A DNA stretch of 64,000 nucleotides from assembly GCF_016595465.1 (NCBI RefSeq), contig NZ_JAENIK010000011.1, forward strand, positions 620,001-684,000. The letters run 5' to 3'. Made by a program: the position numbers and the translations under genes. The notes beneath the pieces were generated by a model that ran no database searches, was not told the DNA's origin, and worked only from the letters and a program-made list of their open reading frames with translations. The DNA comes from Luteolibacter yonseiensis (lineage in GTDB: Bacteria; Verrucomicrobiota; Verrucomicrobiia; Verrucomicrobiales; Akkermansiaceae). Below are positions 33,713 through 41,843 of the stretch, one piece after another; positions within the stretch are counted from its first letter, which is position 1; each line of letters begins with the position of its first letter.

Positions 33713-35088
33713 AATCCTTGCGCGTCCAGCTTACGGTGGCCTTGGGCATCTCCATGTGCCTGCTGCTCCTCGCAGGGGGATTGGGAACATTCTTCGTGAC
33801 CAAGGAAGTTCTGGAGGATCAGTTCGACGACACGCTTGTGGCGAAAGCGACCGCCCTGATCACGGCGACGGAAATCGACGACGAGGAGTTTGAGATCGAT
33901 CTCACCGTGCAGGACTTCGCGGGCTTCGGTTCCGGAGGCGAGGACTATTTCGAGATCCGGCGGGGAGATGGATCGGTGATGGTCCTTTCCCCATCGCTGG
34001 CCCTGCCGGGAAGGACTCTCATGCCGGAGTTCCCGGTGCCGCAGGATGGCGGGGCGCGCATGGTATCCGATCATCTGACCGACGGGCGGCCCGCTCGGTT
34101 TTATGTGCAGCGGTTCGTGCCGAAGGATGACGACAAGAGGGAATACCAGGATTTATGGCTGATCGTCGCCGGGCCCACGCAGGGCCTGCTGGATGACCTG
34201 TGGGTGCTCGGCAGCGTCATCGCGGGGGTGAGCGCGCTGGTGCTGGTGCTGACGGTGCCGCTGCTCTGGATGGTGCTCGCACGCGGACTGCGTCCTTTGG
34301 AGAGTCTGGGCCGGCAGGTGAGGGAGATTCCGGTGACCCGGCTGGAACGGAGGCTGGATCTTGCCGGCCAGCCGGAAGAACTGGTGCCCTTGGGGGAAAG
34401 CCTGAACGAATGGTTGGGGCGGATGGAATCTTCTTTCGAGCGGGAGCGGCGCTTCAGCAGCCATGCGGCCCATGAATTGAGGACGCCGCTGGCCGAACTG
34501 CGGATGATGGCGGAACTGGGAGCCACATGGCCGGATCAGGCGACCCCGGAAAGGTGCGGGGAAATCGTGAAAGTCGCGGATGAGCTCGAGGCGTTGCTGG
34601 AAAAACTTTCCCTGCTCGCGCGGACGGATGCGGGGAGCCAGGCGGTCGAGCTTGTGGAGGTGGATATCCAAGTGGGCGTCGAGGCTGTCCTGGAGCGCTT
34701 GTCCGGTGCGGCAACTGCGAAAAACCTGACCATCCGGCCGCGGACCCGGCCAGGAGTATTCCGGACGGACGTGGTGCTGTGGACCACCGTGCTGCAGAAT
34801 TTGTTGGGAAACGCGGTATCTCACGCTCCCGCCGGAAGTGTGATCTCGCTGGATGCGTCTCCGGACATGCTGAGGATCTCAAATCCGGCTCCGGACTTGA
34901 ATGGCCGCGACCTGGACAAGTTGTTCGAGCGGTTCTGGCGCAAGAATCCAAGCCACCAGGAAGAGGCGCACTCGGGGTTGGGGTTGTCGATTGTCCGTGC
35001 CTGTGTCGGCTTGCTGGGTGGCAAGGTGAAAGCCAGGTTGGACGAAGGCGGGATTTTCCTCGTGGAGGTCGAATGGTCCGGCAACTAA
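33709..35088 (+). CDS. Sensor histidine kinase
   Basis: The 459-residue protein has two membrane helices (about 8-30 and 165-190) enclosing a periplasmic sensor of about 135 residues, then HAMP, and a phospho-acceptor H255 in SSHAAHELRTPLAEL. The ATP-binding domain runs from about 345, with an N box (QNLLGNAVSHAP) and a G box (HSGLGLSIVRACVGLL). This is the QseC/EnvZ type of architecture. Its start overlaps the regulator stop, giving translational coupling. Its stop overlaps the stop of the convergent isomerase gene by 3 nt within a 4-nt overlap. The ligand may involve the two upstream PepSY-like proteins. Confidence 0.95.
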   Translation: MKSLRVQLTVALGISMCLLLLAGGLGTFFVTKEVLEDQFDDTLVAKATALITATEIDDEEFEIDLTVQDFAGFGSGGEDYFEIRRGDGSVMVLSPSLALPGRTLMPEFPVPQDGGARMVSDHLTDGRPARFYVQRFVPKDDDKREYQDLWLIVAGPTQGLLDDLWVLGSVIAGVSALVLVLTVPLLWMVLARGLRPLESLGRQVREIPVTRLERRLDLAGQPEELVPLGESLNEWLGRMESSFERERRFSSHAAHELRTPLAELRMMAELGATWPDQATPERCGEIVKVADELEALLEKLSLLARTDAGSQAVELVEVDIQVGVEAVLERLSGAATAKNLTIRPRTRPGVFRTDVVLWTTVLQNLLGNAVSHAPAGSVISLDASPDMLRISNPAPDLNGRDLDKLFERFWRKNPSHQEEAHSGLGLSIVRACVGLLGGKVKARLDEGGIFLVEVEWSGN

Positions 35089-36089
35089 AAGACCTCGATT
35101 TTTCCCGAGCCGCTTTTGCGCAACGAGCTCCGGATTTCCTCCGTGGCCTGACGGCTTTTCAACGCAGCCAGAGCGTTGAGGATCTCGGGTTTTGCCTGCT
35201 CGAAGGTGCGCGGCCCGGCGGGTTGGCGGGCCGTCACTTCGACGAGATGCCAGCCCAGTTTGGTGCGGAACAGGGTTGGCTTGTTCACTTCCAGTGAGAA
35301 GGCCGGGACCGAGAAATCTTCGGGCAGGCGGGACGCCGTCATCCAACCGAGCGCGCCACCGTTTTCTTTGGTGGCGGGATCTTCGCTGAGTTCCCTCGCG
35401 AGGGTGGCGAAATCCTTTTTCTTTTCGGTGAGTTCGACGAGTGCCGCGTCGAGTTTCTGCTTCGCCTCCTCCGGCGGGTGATCGAGAGTGGGGATGAAGA
35501 TGTGGCGGGCATCGATGCGTTCCGGCAGGGCGACCGCGGCCTGGTTCCGCTCGAACCATTCCCGGGCTTCCTCATCGGTGACGCGGCTGGAAGGTGCCAG
35601 CCTGAGTGCGAGGAATTTTTCCTGCCGGATGCGTGCGGCGAGCCGGTCGCGGAGGTCCTGCTCGCTCGGGATGCCCTGGGTTTTCATCGCCGTTTCGAGA
35701 GCTCCCTTGGTCTCGAAGCGGCCGACCAAGCGGCGGAGGCGTTCGTTGATCTCCTCAGGGGTGACGGGAAGTTGCGCGGCCAGCGCCTTGACCTGGAGAC
35801 GGAGCAGTTCGTGGTCGATGAGTTCCTGGAGCGCCGTCTCTCTGGCTGCCTTGAGCTCTTCCGGTTTGAGGGACGCCGGGGTTTTTCCGTCAAGCCAGAG
35901 CGACTCCGCCAAGGCCCGGTCCAGTTGGCTGATGGTAATGGGATGGCCGTCGACGCGGGCGGCCAGGGGAGCGGACGCAGGCGAGATGATGGAACCCGCC
36001 CAACGGCTCACCGGCCCCTTGAAAACAAACCCGTCCGCGATGAGGTAGCCGGCGGCGGCCAGCAGGATGAGACGCGGGAGGACTTTCAT
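35085..36089 (-). CDS. Parvulin-type peptidyl-prolyl isomerase (SurA/PrsA-like), membrane-anchored
   Basis: The 334-residue protein has an N-terminal membrane helix (about 5-22), a SurA-type chaperone region (ISQLDRALAESLWL, LQELIDHELLRLQVKAL) and a parvulin domain near residues 200-300. The parvulin domain carries ARHIFIP, FATLARELSEDPATKENGGALGWM and LGWHLVEVTAR. Such proteins help fold outer-membrane or exported proteins. The gene converges with the histidine kinase, their stops overlapping by 4 nt. The L,D-transpeptidase gene lies about 80 nt upstream on the same strand. Confidence 0.92.
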   Translation of the reverse strand: MKVLPRLILLAAAGYLIADGFVFKGPVSRWAGSIISPASAPLAARVDGHPITISQLDRALAESLWLDGKTPASLKPEELKAARETALQELIDHELLRLQVKALAAQLPVTPEEINERLRRLVGRFETKGALETAMKTQGIPSEQDLRDRLAARIRQEKFLALRLAPSSRVTDEEAREWFERNQAAVALPERIDARHIFIPTLDHPPEEAKQKLDAALVELTEKKKDFATLARELSEDPATKENGGALGWMTASRLPEDFSVPAFSLEVNKPTLFRTKLGWHLVEVTARQPAGPRTFEQAKPEILNALAALKSRQATEEIRSSLRKSGSGKIEVF

Positions 36090-36167
36090 CGTCGGAATCG
36101 TGGATCAGGGACGGAAAACAGCGGACGACGGACGCCCGGACATTGAACGTCGGAGAAGAGGCGTCTC

Positions 36168-37415
36168 TTACCGGATTTCCACCGTCGCACCGGGGCGGAG
36201 GAGGGTGGGCAGGCGGATGGCATCCCAGTTCGCCAGCCGGATGCAACCGGCGCTGCGGGCGCGGCCGATGGTTTCCGGGTCCGAGGTGCCGTGCATGCCG
36301 ATGCCGGACTTGCTGGTGCCGCACCAGATGACTCCGACGGGACTGTTCGGACCGGCGGGAATGTTGAGGGCCTCGCTGCTGCGTTTGCCGGTCTCGAGCA
36401 GGGATTTGTCATAGCGCCACCAGGGGAGCTGCACCATGTTGCGGAGTTCCCAGGTGCCGAACTTGATGAACTTCGGCTTGCCGGGAGTGATCGGGAAGGA
36501 GGCGACGAGACCACGGTTCGCACGGACGGTGTTGACGGCGACGGTGCCCGGTTCGGGAACGGCGAGCGCGGGAGGAGCCGACTCGAAGATGCGGACCTGG
36601 TTGATCTTGGTGTCTACCACGGCGTGCCGCAGGCTGAGCGCCGGGTCTTCCTTGAAGCCCGTTTCGGTGAGGGCCTCGACCTGGAACGGCGTCACATTGG
36701 GGACCACGATGCTGTCGCGCGGCTTGAGATTGTTGATTTTTTTCGCGCTGTTCAGGGTGATGAGATAGGGGATGTCACAGTGGTAGCGCTCCGCCATAAA
36801 CTCCGCGGTGCTGCGATATGACATGCGCTTCTTGAGCGCTTGTTTCGCGCGGTCCGTCGCAGGCAGGGAGGGATCCACCCAGTCTTTCGAAAACTCCGGC
36901 ACCAGCGCCACCGCGAAGGGGTGGGGCACGGCCTTGCGGGCGGCGGTGTTCACCCCGGTCCAGTCGGTGAGCGGGTGTCCTTGGACCTCGTTCCAGGATT
37001 GGACGGCAAGGTCGGTGAATTGGCCGGGACGTCCGTCGATGATGCCGGGACCGAACTTCGCCTCATCAAGGAAAATCTGCAGCCGCACGGCATCATCGCC
37101 GACGGGCTTGATGTTGATCGGAGAGGGGGGCGAAACCGTTTCGATGGGAGTCGCCTGCGGGGCCGGTGGAAGCGCCGGCTTGACCGGAGCGGGAGCGGGC
37201 TGGGCCGGAACAACCGCCTGGCCGCCCTCGCCGATGTCGGCGGGCAGTGGCTTGGAATTGATGTCGTCGTCGCCACCGAGCGGCAGGGCGCGGAGCACGG
37301 GTCTGGCGGGTGCCGGCACCGGTGCCGCCGGGACGGGAGGAGTCACCAGCACGGGCTGCTGGGCGGAGACAAGCGTGACGAGGGAAAGGAAAAGAGGAGT
37401 GACGAAACGGAGCAT
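36168..37415 (-). CDS. L,D-transpeptidase (YkuD family)
   Basis: The start at 37415 gives a signal peptide (MLRFVTPLFLSLVTLVSAQQ) and a 415-residue exported enzyme. A long proline/alanine-rich linker (to about 110) precedes a peptidoglycan-binding-like region, and a LysM-like segment (YHCDIPYLITLNSAKKIN) is near 230. The YkuD catalytic domain contains IGMHGTSDPETIGRARS and the nucleophile C391 in AGCIRLAN. L,D-transpeptidases form 3-3 cross-links or attach proteins to peptidoglycan. It sits between the isomerase and hflX on the same strand. Confidence 0.93.
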   Translation of the reverse strand: MLRFVTPLFLSLVTLVSAQQPVLVTPPVPAAPVPAPARPVLRALPLGGDDDINSKPLPADIGEGGQAVVPAQPAPAPVKPALPPAPQATPIETVSPPSPINIKPVGDDAVRLQIFLDEAKFGPGIIDGRPGQFTDLAVQSWNEVQGHPLTDWTGVNTAARKAVPHPFAVALVPEFSKDWVDPSLPATDRAKQALKKRMSYRSTAEFMAERYHCDIPYLITLNSAKKINNLKPRDSIVVPNVTPFQVEALTETGFKEDPALSLRHAVVDTKINQVRIFESAPPALAVPEPGTVAVNTVRANRGLVASFPITPGKPKFIKFGTWELRNMVQLPWWRYDKSLLETGKRSSEALNIPAGPNSPVGVIWCGTSKSGIGMHGTSDPETIGRARSAGCIRLANWDAIRLPTLLRPGATVEIR

Positions 37416-37437
37416 GGAGGTGGAGCGGAAGGGGGAG

Positions 37438-38739
37438 TTACGCGGGGCTGGTGGCGAATGATTCAAGTCTGCCGGCGATGGCGGCGGGAACAACGGCGAT
37501 GACGATGATGTCGTCATTCTCATATTCGGTCGAGAGCACCTTGGCCTCGCGATGGAGCAGGCTGACGAGATCCGCCCGTTGCTGCGGGATGCGGTATTCC
37601 TGTTCGTGGACCCGATCGGCCAGGACTTGCGAGCAGTATCCGAGCAATTCCTCGAGGCCCTGTCCCGTGTGTGCGGACACATGGAGCGCGCCCGGGAATT
37701 TCTTTTCCAGGGAAATCAGCTCGAACGGGTCGGTGACGCAGTCGATTTTGTTGAGAATGGTGATGGTCTGTTTGTCCGCCGCGCCCAGTTCCGCGAGGAC
37801 TTCCAGAGTGGTGTCGTGGAACCGCTCGATCTCCGGCGATGTCGCATCAAGCACGTGGATGAGGAAATCCGCCAGGGCGGCTTCTTCGAGCGTCGCCTTG
37901 AACGCCTCGACCAGACGGTGAGGCAGGTTTCTTACGAATCCCACCGTGTCGGTGATGAGCAGAGGCTGGCCGTCCGGAAGCTCGATGCGGCGGGTGGTGG
38001 TGTCGAGCGTGGCGAAGAGCATGTCCTTCGCCATGACGTCCGCACCGCTGAGTTTGTTCAGGAGGGAGGATTTCCCCGCGTTCGTATATCCGACGATGGC
38101 GGCATGCGGCGTGCCGAATTTCTCGCGCTCCTTGCGCTGGGTCTTCCGCTGCTTGCGGACGGCTTCGATCTCGCGCTTCGCACGGTCGATCACCTGATAG
38201 GCGAGGCGGCGGTCCACCTCGATCTGCTTCTCACCCATGCCGCGCGAGGCACCTCCCCCCGCGCCGCCGCCGGATCCCGCGGATTCCCGGTCAAGGTGGC
38301 CCCACATTCTCGCCAGGCGGGGCAGGGCGTATTGCATGCGGGCGAGCTCCACCTGCAGGCGGGCTTCCTTGGACTGGGCGCGCTTGGCGAAAATGTCGAG
38401 AATCACCTCCTCGCGGTCGATCACACAGAGGTCTGCGAGTTTTTCCCACTCGCGCTGCTGGGAAGGGGCCAGCCCGTTGTCGATGATGATGACGTCGCAT
38501 TCATGGGCCCGGGCGAGGGCTGCCATTTCTTCCGCCTTCCCGGCGCCACAGAGGAATTTCTTGTGCATTTCCCGGCTGCGGCAGAGCACGGAATCGATCA
38601 CCTCGACGCCGAGGGTTTTCACCAGTTCTCCGAGTTCTTCGAGCAGTGATTCGGATTCCGTTGCCTCGCGGGCATCAAAGTAAAAGCGCACCAGCAAGGC
38701 GCGCTCGACCATGTCGGGCTTTTGTCTGACTTCAAACAT
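37438..38739 (-). CDS. hflX: GTPase HflX
   Basis: HflX is a ribosome-associated GTPase that splits stalled ribosomes. The 433-residue protein has the N-terminal HflX domain (DSVLCRSREMHKKFLCGAGKAEE-like, and IIDNGLAPSQQREWE), a glycine-rich GSGGGAGGGASRGMGEKQIEVD, then the GTPase motifs GYTNAGKSS (G1), DTVGFVRNLPHRLVEAF (G3) and LNKIDCV (G4). The start ATG at 38739 (MFEVRQKPDM) is preferred over the GTG at 38766. The L,D-transpeptidase gene begins 22 nt downstream. No Shine-Dalgarno is visible. Confidence 0.96.
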   Translation of the reverse strand: MFEVRQKPDMVERALLVRFYFDAREATESESLLEELGELVKTLGVEVIDSVLCRSREMHKKFLCGAGKAEEMAALARAHECDVIIIDNGLAPSQQREWEKLADLCVIDREEVILDIFAKRAQSKEARLQVELARMQYALPRLARMWGHLDRESAGSGGGAGGGASRGMGEKQIEVDRRLAYQVIDRAKREIEAVRKQRKTQRKEREKFGTPHAAIVGYTNAGKSSLLNKLSGADVMAKDMLFATLDTTTRRIELPDGQPLLITDTVGFVRNLPHRLVEAFKATLEEAALADFLIHVLDATSPEIERFHDTTLEVLAELGAADKQTITILNKIDCVTDPFELISLEKKFPGALHVSAHTGQGLEELLGYCSQVLADRVHEQEYRIPQQRADLVSLLHREAKVLSTEYENDDIIVIAVVPAAIAGRLESFATSPA

Positions 38740-38797
38740 CCGCGGGAGAGGTAGCACCGATGCCACCTTTCGACTATGGTAAATTTTCCATGACGGA

Positions 38798-39142
38798 TCA
38801 GCGCCGGGTCCGTGCGTCGAGCAGGCGTTCGTGTCCCCACAGGCCCCAGACGATGCCTCCGAGGCCGAAGGTGAGCATCAACGGTGGCAGGGCGATGGTC
38901 AGGCTGATGCCCAGAGGTCCGATGGCGAGCAGGAGATCGTCATTCATAAAGTGGGGCGCGAGCAGGAAGTAGAGCCTCACGCAGAGCAGCGAGGCCGCGC
39001 CCAGCGCCAGCACCGTGCTCCCCCATGAGCGGTGGACACGGGCGAGCTTGAGCGCCGCGGCCAGGAGGAGAACCAGGCCGAGCAGTCCCATGGAGTCGAA
39101 CAACAGGCTCTTTTCCAAAATGGCTTCAAGCAACGGACTCAT
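38798..39142 (-). CDS. Small three-helix membrane protein
   Basis: The 114-residue protein has hydrophobic segments near residues 20-35, 42-62 and 72-98 and a short basic C-terminus. No family is recognised. Its start overlaps the end of the upstream membrane protein gene by 17 nt, so the two are surely co-expressed and may work together. hflX begins about 58 nt further downstream. Confidence 0.6.
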   Translation of the reverse strand: MSPLLEAILEKSLLFDSMGLLGLVLLLAAALKLARVHRSWGSTVLALGAASLLCVRLYFLLAPHFMNDDLLLAIGPLGISLTIALPPLMLTFGLGGIVWGLWGHERLLDARTRR

Positions 39143-39533
39143 GAGGCGCGAGGGGGGCGGTGGCGGGTTTCCGGAGAATGGCTGGGGAGAACACCTTCGC
39201 GTGCATGGCCACGCCGAGTCCGAAAACCAACCAGCCGCTGTTCATCACCGCCAGTTTCAAGCAGTGCCATGAGAGGGCGGTCTCCTCGCTACCCACGTAG
39301 GTTTTTTTCGCGGCGGAATACGTCTCGATTTTTCCAGCCTCGTAAAGCGGCAGCAGCACCACGTAGCCGAGTCCGAGCAACAAAGCGCCGGTCCTGATGC
39401 AGCCTGCGGTCCGGGAAGGCGCGTTTTTAGCGAGCCGCCAAGCGATGATCATGAGAAAAACACCCGTCACGATCATGAATACGGGTCGGACGGCGGGGAT
39501 GGAGGCGATGGGGAGAAAATGAAGGGGGGTCAT
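39126..39533 (-). CDS. Small membrane protein, partner of the downstream three-helix protein
   Basis: The 135-residue protein (start ATG 39533, MTPLHFLPIA) has hydrophobic segments near residues 12-32, 45-62 and 90-115. The loop KIETYSAAKKTYVGSEETALSWHCLKL lies between the last two (pattern given only in part). I do not recognise the family. Its 3' end overlaps the next gene by 17 nt. Function unknown. Confidence 0.6.
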   Translation of the reverse strand: MTPLHFLPIASIPAVRPVFMIVTGVFLMIIAWRLAKNAPSRTAGCIRTGALLLGLGYVVLLPLYEAGKIETYSAAKKTYVGSEETALSWHCLKLAVMNSGWLVFGLGVAMHAKVFSPAILRKPATAPLAPHESVA

Positions 39534-39874
39534 TTGCAAAAATCAAAAACCCGCTCCAACTGGCTGATCAATAATAATGAGCAACGGATTGTCTGGATAT
39601 GCAGGCTTGCTGAAAGCAAGGAAGCGCTGATAAAGTGAATGATGTTGAAACTCCGCTTTTCCTAAAAGCCCGCCTGTTGTTCCTAGGCATGGCTTGTTCC
39701 TGCTGCGGTCGGGAATGGGCGAAAAGAATTCATCAGGGGGCTCCTGACCGCTTTCCTCCCTGCTCCCGCGCATGGGGATAATTAAAATTATTTGGGAGAA
39801 AATCACAATTTCTGGCCCCTTACCTGTTTCAACTCTTGCGGGTTACGCGCCCGCCGCCTACTCCCGTCCCCGTC
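39534..39874. other. Intergenic region ahead of lysS
   Basis: About 340 nt between divergent genes, AT-richer than its surroundings and without a credible gene. It contains a small palindrome, ATAATTAAAATTAT, near 39779, and the candidate lysS promoter at its right end. No RNA element is recognised. Confidence 0.55.
39836..39864 (+). promoter_or_regulatory. Candidate promoter for lysS
   Basis: TTGCGG (39836-39841), 17 nt, then TACTCC (39859-39864). The ATG at 39875 is only about 10 nt beyond, implying a very short leader. Confidence 0.35.
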
Positions 39875-41353
39875 ATGAGTGAAGCAGTCACCCCGCAGCA
39901 GCCGCAAAATACCGAAGCAGAACTGATCGCCGTCCGTCGCGAGAAGCTCGGAAAACTCCGTGAGCTCGGCATTGATCCGTATGGCGCGCGCTTCGAGGTC
40001 TCTGTCACACCGGGCGAACTCCGGGCGGATTTCGAGGAAGGCCGGCAGGTGAAGGTTGCCGGGCGTATCACCGCGCTGCGTGACATGGGCAAGTCGTGTT
40101 TCTTTCAACTCGCCGATGTCCTCGGTTCCATCCAAGGCTACGTTTCCGTCAAGAACCTTGGCGAAACCGAGGCCGCGGCCTGGAAATGCCTCGACCGTGG
40201 CGACTGGATCGGCATCGAGGGCGAGACCTTTCTCACCAAGACCGGCGAGCCGACCATCAAGCTGGAAAAATTCACCGTGCTCTCCAAGTCCCTGCGCCCC
40301 ATGCCGGACAAGTGGCACGGCGTCGCCGACCGGGAGATCAAATACCGCAAGCGCCATCTCGACCTCATGGGGAATGCCGACAGCGCGGCGGTTTTCGTCA
40401 AGCGCTCGCTGATGATCGCCGAGATCCGCCGCTTCCTCCAGGACCGCGGATTCCTTGAGGTGGAGACACCGATGCTCCATGACATCGCCGGTGGTGCGGC
40501 CGCCCGCCCGTTCGAGACGTATCACAACGCGCTCGGCATGCCGCTCACGCTGCGCATCGCGCCGGAGCTTTTCCTCAAGCGCCTGCTGGTCGGTGGCTTC
40601 ACGAAGATTTTCGAACTCAACCGCAGCTTCCGCAACGAAGGCATCTCCCGCCGCCACAATCCGGAATTCACCATGCTGGAAGCCTACTGGGCTTTCTCCG
40701 ATTTCGAGGAGATGGCGGACATGGTCGAGGAACTCACCTGCCACCTCGCGGAGAAATTCTGCGGCGGCCTCCAGATCGAGCACAAGGATGAGGAGGGCAA
40801 CGTCACCCGCACCATCAACCTCGCCCGCCCATGGAAGCGCGCCGGCTACCACGATCTCATCGCGGCAGCCGCCGGAGATGATTTCTTCACCATCGACGCC
40901 GCGGGCCGCCGCGCCCGTTGCGAGGAGAAGGGCGTGCAGATTTCCGAAAACATGGAGGACCACGAGGTCATCCAGCAGGTCTTCGAAAAACTGGTGGAGG
41001 AAAAGACCTTCGATCCCTGCTTCGTCACCCGCGTTTCCAGCGAACTCGTGCCCCTCGCGAAGGTCAGCCCCGGCGGCAAAACCGTGGAGGTTTACGAACT
41101 CATCATCAACGGTCAGGAAATTTCACCAGGCTATTCGGAACTGAACGATCCCGACGTGCAACGCGCCCGCCTCGAAGCCCAGTCCGGCGAAGAGACACAG
41201 AAGGTGGACTACGATTTCATCGAAACCCTCGAATGCGGCATGCCTCCGGCGGGTGGCATCGGCATCGGACTGGACCGTCTCTGCATGATGCTCACCGGTG
41301 CGCCCACCATCCGCGACGTCGTGCTTTTCCCATTGCTGAAGCGCAAGGATTGA
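39875..41353 (+). CDS. lysS: Lysyl-tRNA synthetase, class II
   Basis: The 492-residue enzyme charges tRNA-Lys. An N-terminal OB-fold anticodon-binding domain (VKVAGRITALRDMGKSCFFQL-like, near 65) is followed by motif 1 (FLEVETPMLHDIAGGAAARPF), motif 2 (FRNEGISRRHNPEFTMLE) and motif 3 (GIGIGLDRLCMMLTG) near the C-terminus. The start at 39875 (MSEAVTPQQPQN) fits the family; the longer frame adds an implausible proline-rich stretch. It stands alone with its own promoter region. Confidence 0.97.
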   Translation: MSEAVTPQQPQNTEAELIAVRREKLGKLRELGIDPYGARFEVSVTPGELRADFEEGRQVKVAGRITALRDMGKSCFFQLADVLGSIQGYVSVKNLGETEAAAWKCLDRGDWIGIEGETFLTKTGEPTIKLEKFTVLSKSLRPMPDKWHGVADREIKYRKRHLDLMGNADSAAVFVKRSLMIAEIRRFLQDRGFLEVETPMLHDIAGGAAARPFETYHNALGMPLTLRIAPELFLKRLLVGGFTKIFELNRSFRNEGISRRHNPEFTMLEAYWAFSDFEEMADMVEELTCHLAEKFCGGLQIEHKDEEGNVTRTINLARPWKRAGYHDLIAAAAGDDFFTIDAAGRRARCEEKGVQISENMEDHEVIQQVFEKLVEEKTFDPCFVTRVSSELVPLAKVSPGGKTVEVYELIINGQEISPGYSELNDPDVQRARLEAQSGEETQKVDYDFIETLECGMPPAGGIGIGLDRLCMMLTGAPTIRDVVLFPLLKRKD

Positions 41354-41587
41354 GGCTCCGGGAAGGTTGATTCCCGATAAGTCCCGGAAACAGAATGCCG
41401 CATCCGTGCGGAGATGGATTCGTACGCCAGCCTTGGAAATCTCCATGGAAGCGGGTGCTTCGCCACTGCGGATTTTCGCAAGCGGTTCAGCCCGAATTGA
41501 TGATCAGGGATCATACCCAGGTCCGTCATTCCATCCGGTTTATGGCACGGAACAAGCTGTCAGGATTTCGATCCGTCTCTTTTAGCT

Positions 41588-41615
41588 TGCGCCTTTTTTT
41601 CACCCTGATATTAGC
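41588..41615 (+). promoter_or_regulatory. Candidate promoter for the beta-strand repeat protein
   Basis: TTGCGC (41588-41593), 16 nt, then TATTAG (41610-41615). The spacing and -35 match other candidate promoters in the window. Confidence 0.45.
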
Positions 41616-41627
41616 ACGAGCTAATAG
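41610..41627. promoter_or_regulatory. Dyad overlapping the -10, candidate operator
   Basis: TATTAGC (41610-41616) and GCTAATA (41621-41627) are perfect complements around ACGA. The position over the -10 fits a repressor site. Confidence 0.45.
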
Positions 41628-41843
41628 ATGATTATCACGGGCTACAAGAGTCTTGGTCATCATTTCGCCGGGATTGGACATCCAACATGAAACCTATCGG
41701 TCGCCATTCCTTTTCGTGTGACGGGAACAACGGAATTCCCTGCCCCACCTGTTTCCGCATCTCCCATGAGCAGGGGACAACACCTGTTCCTCAACCAGCC
41801 TCATGCGGAACCCCGAGCCATAATTTTATCAATACCCAACAAG

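Larger units (their letters stand above)
41354..41843. other. Long intergenic region ahead of the beta-strand repeat protein
   Basis: About 490 nt with no supported gene. The middle holds a promoter-like pair (41588-41615) whose -10 overlaps a 7-bp dyad (41610-41627). The remaining 215 nt to the start codon would be a long untranslated leader. Short open frames here have no recognisable product. Confidence 0.5.
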
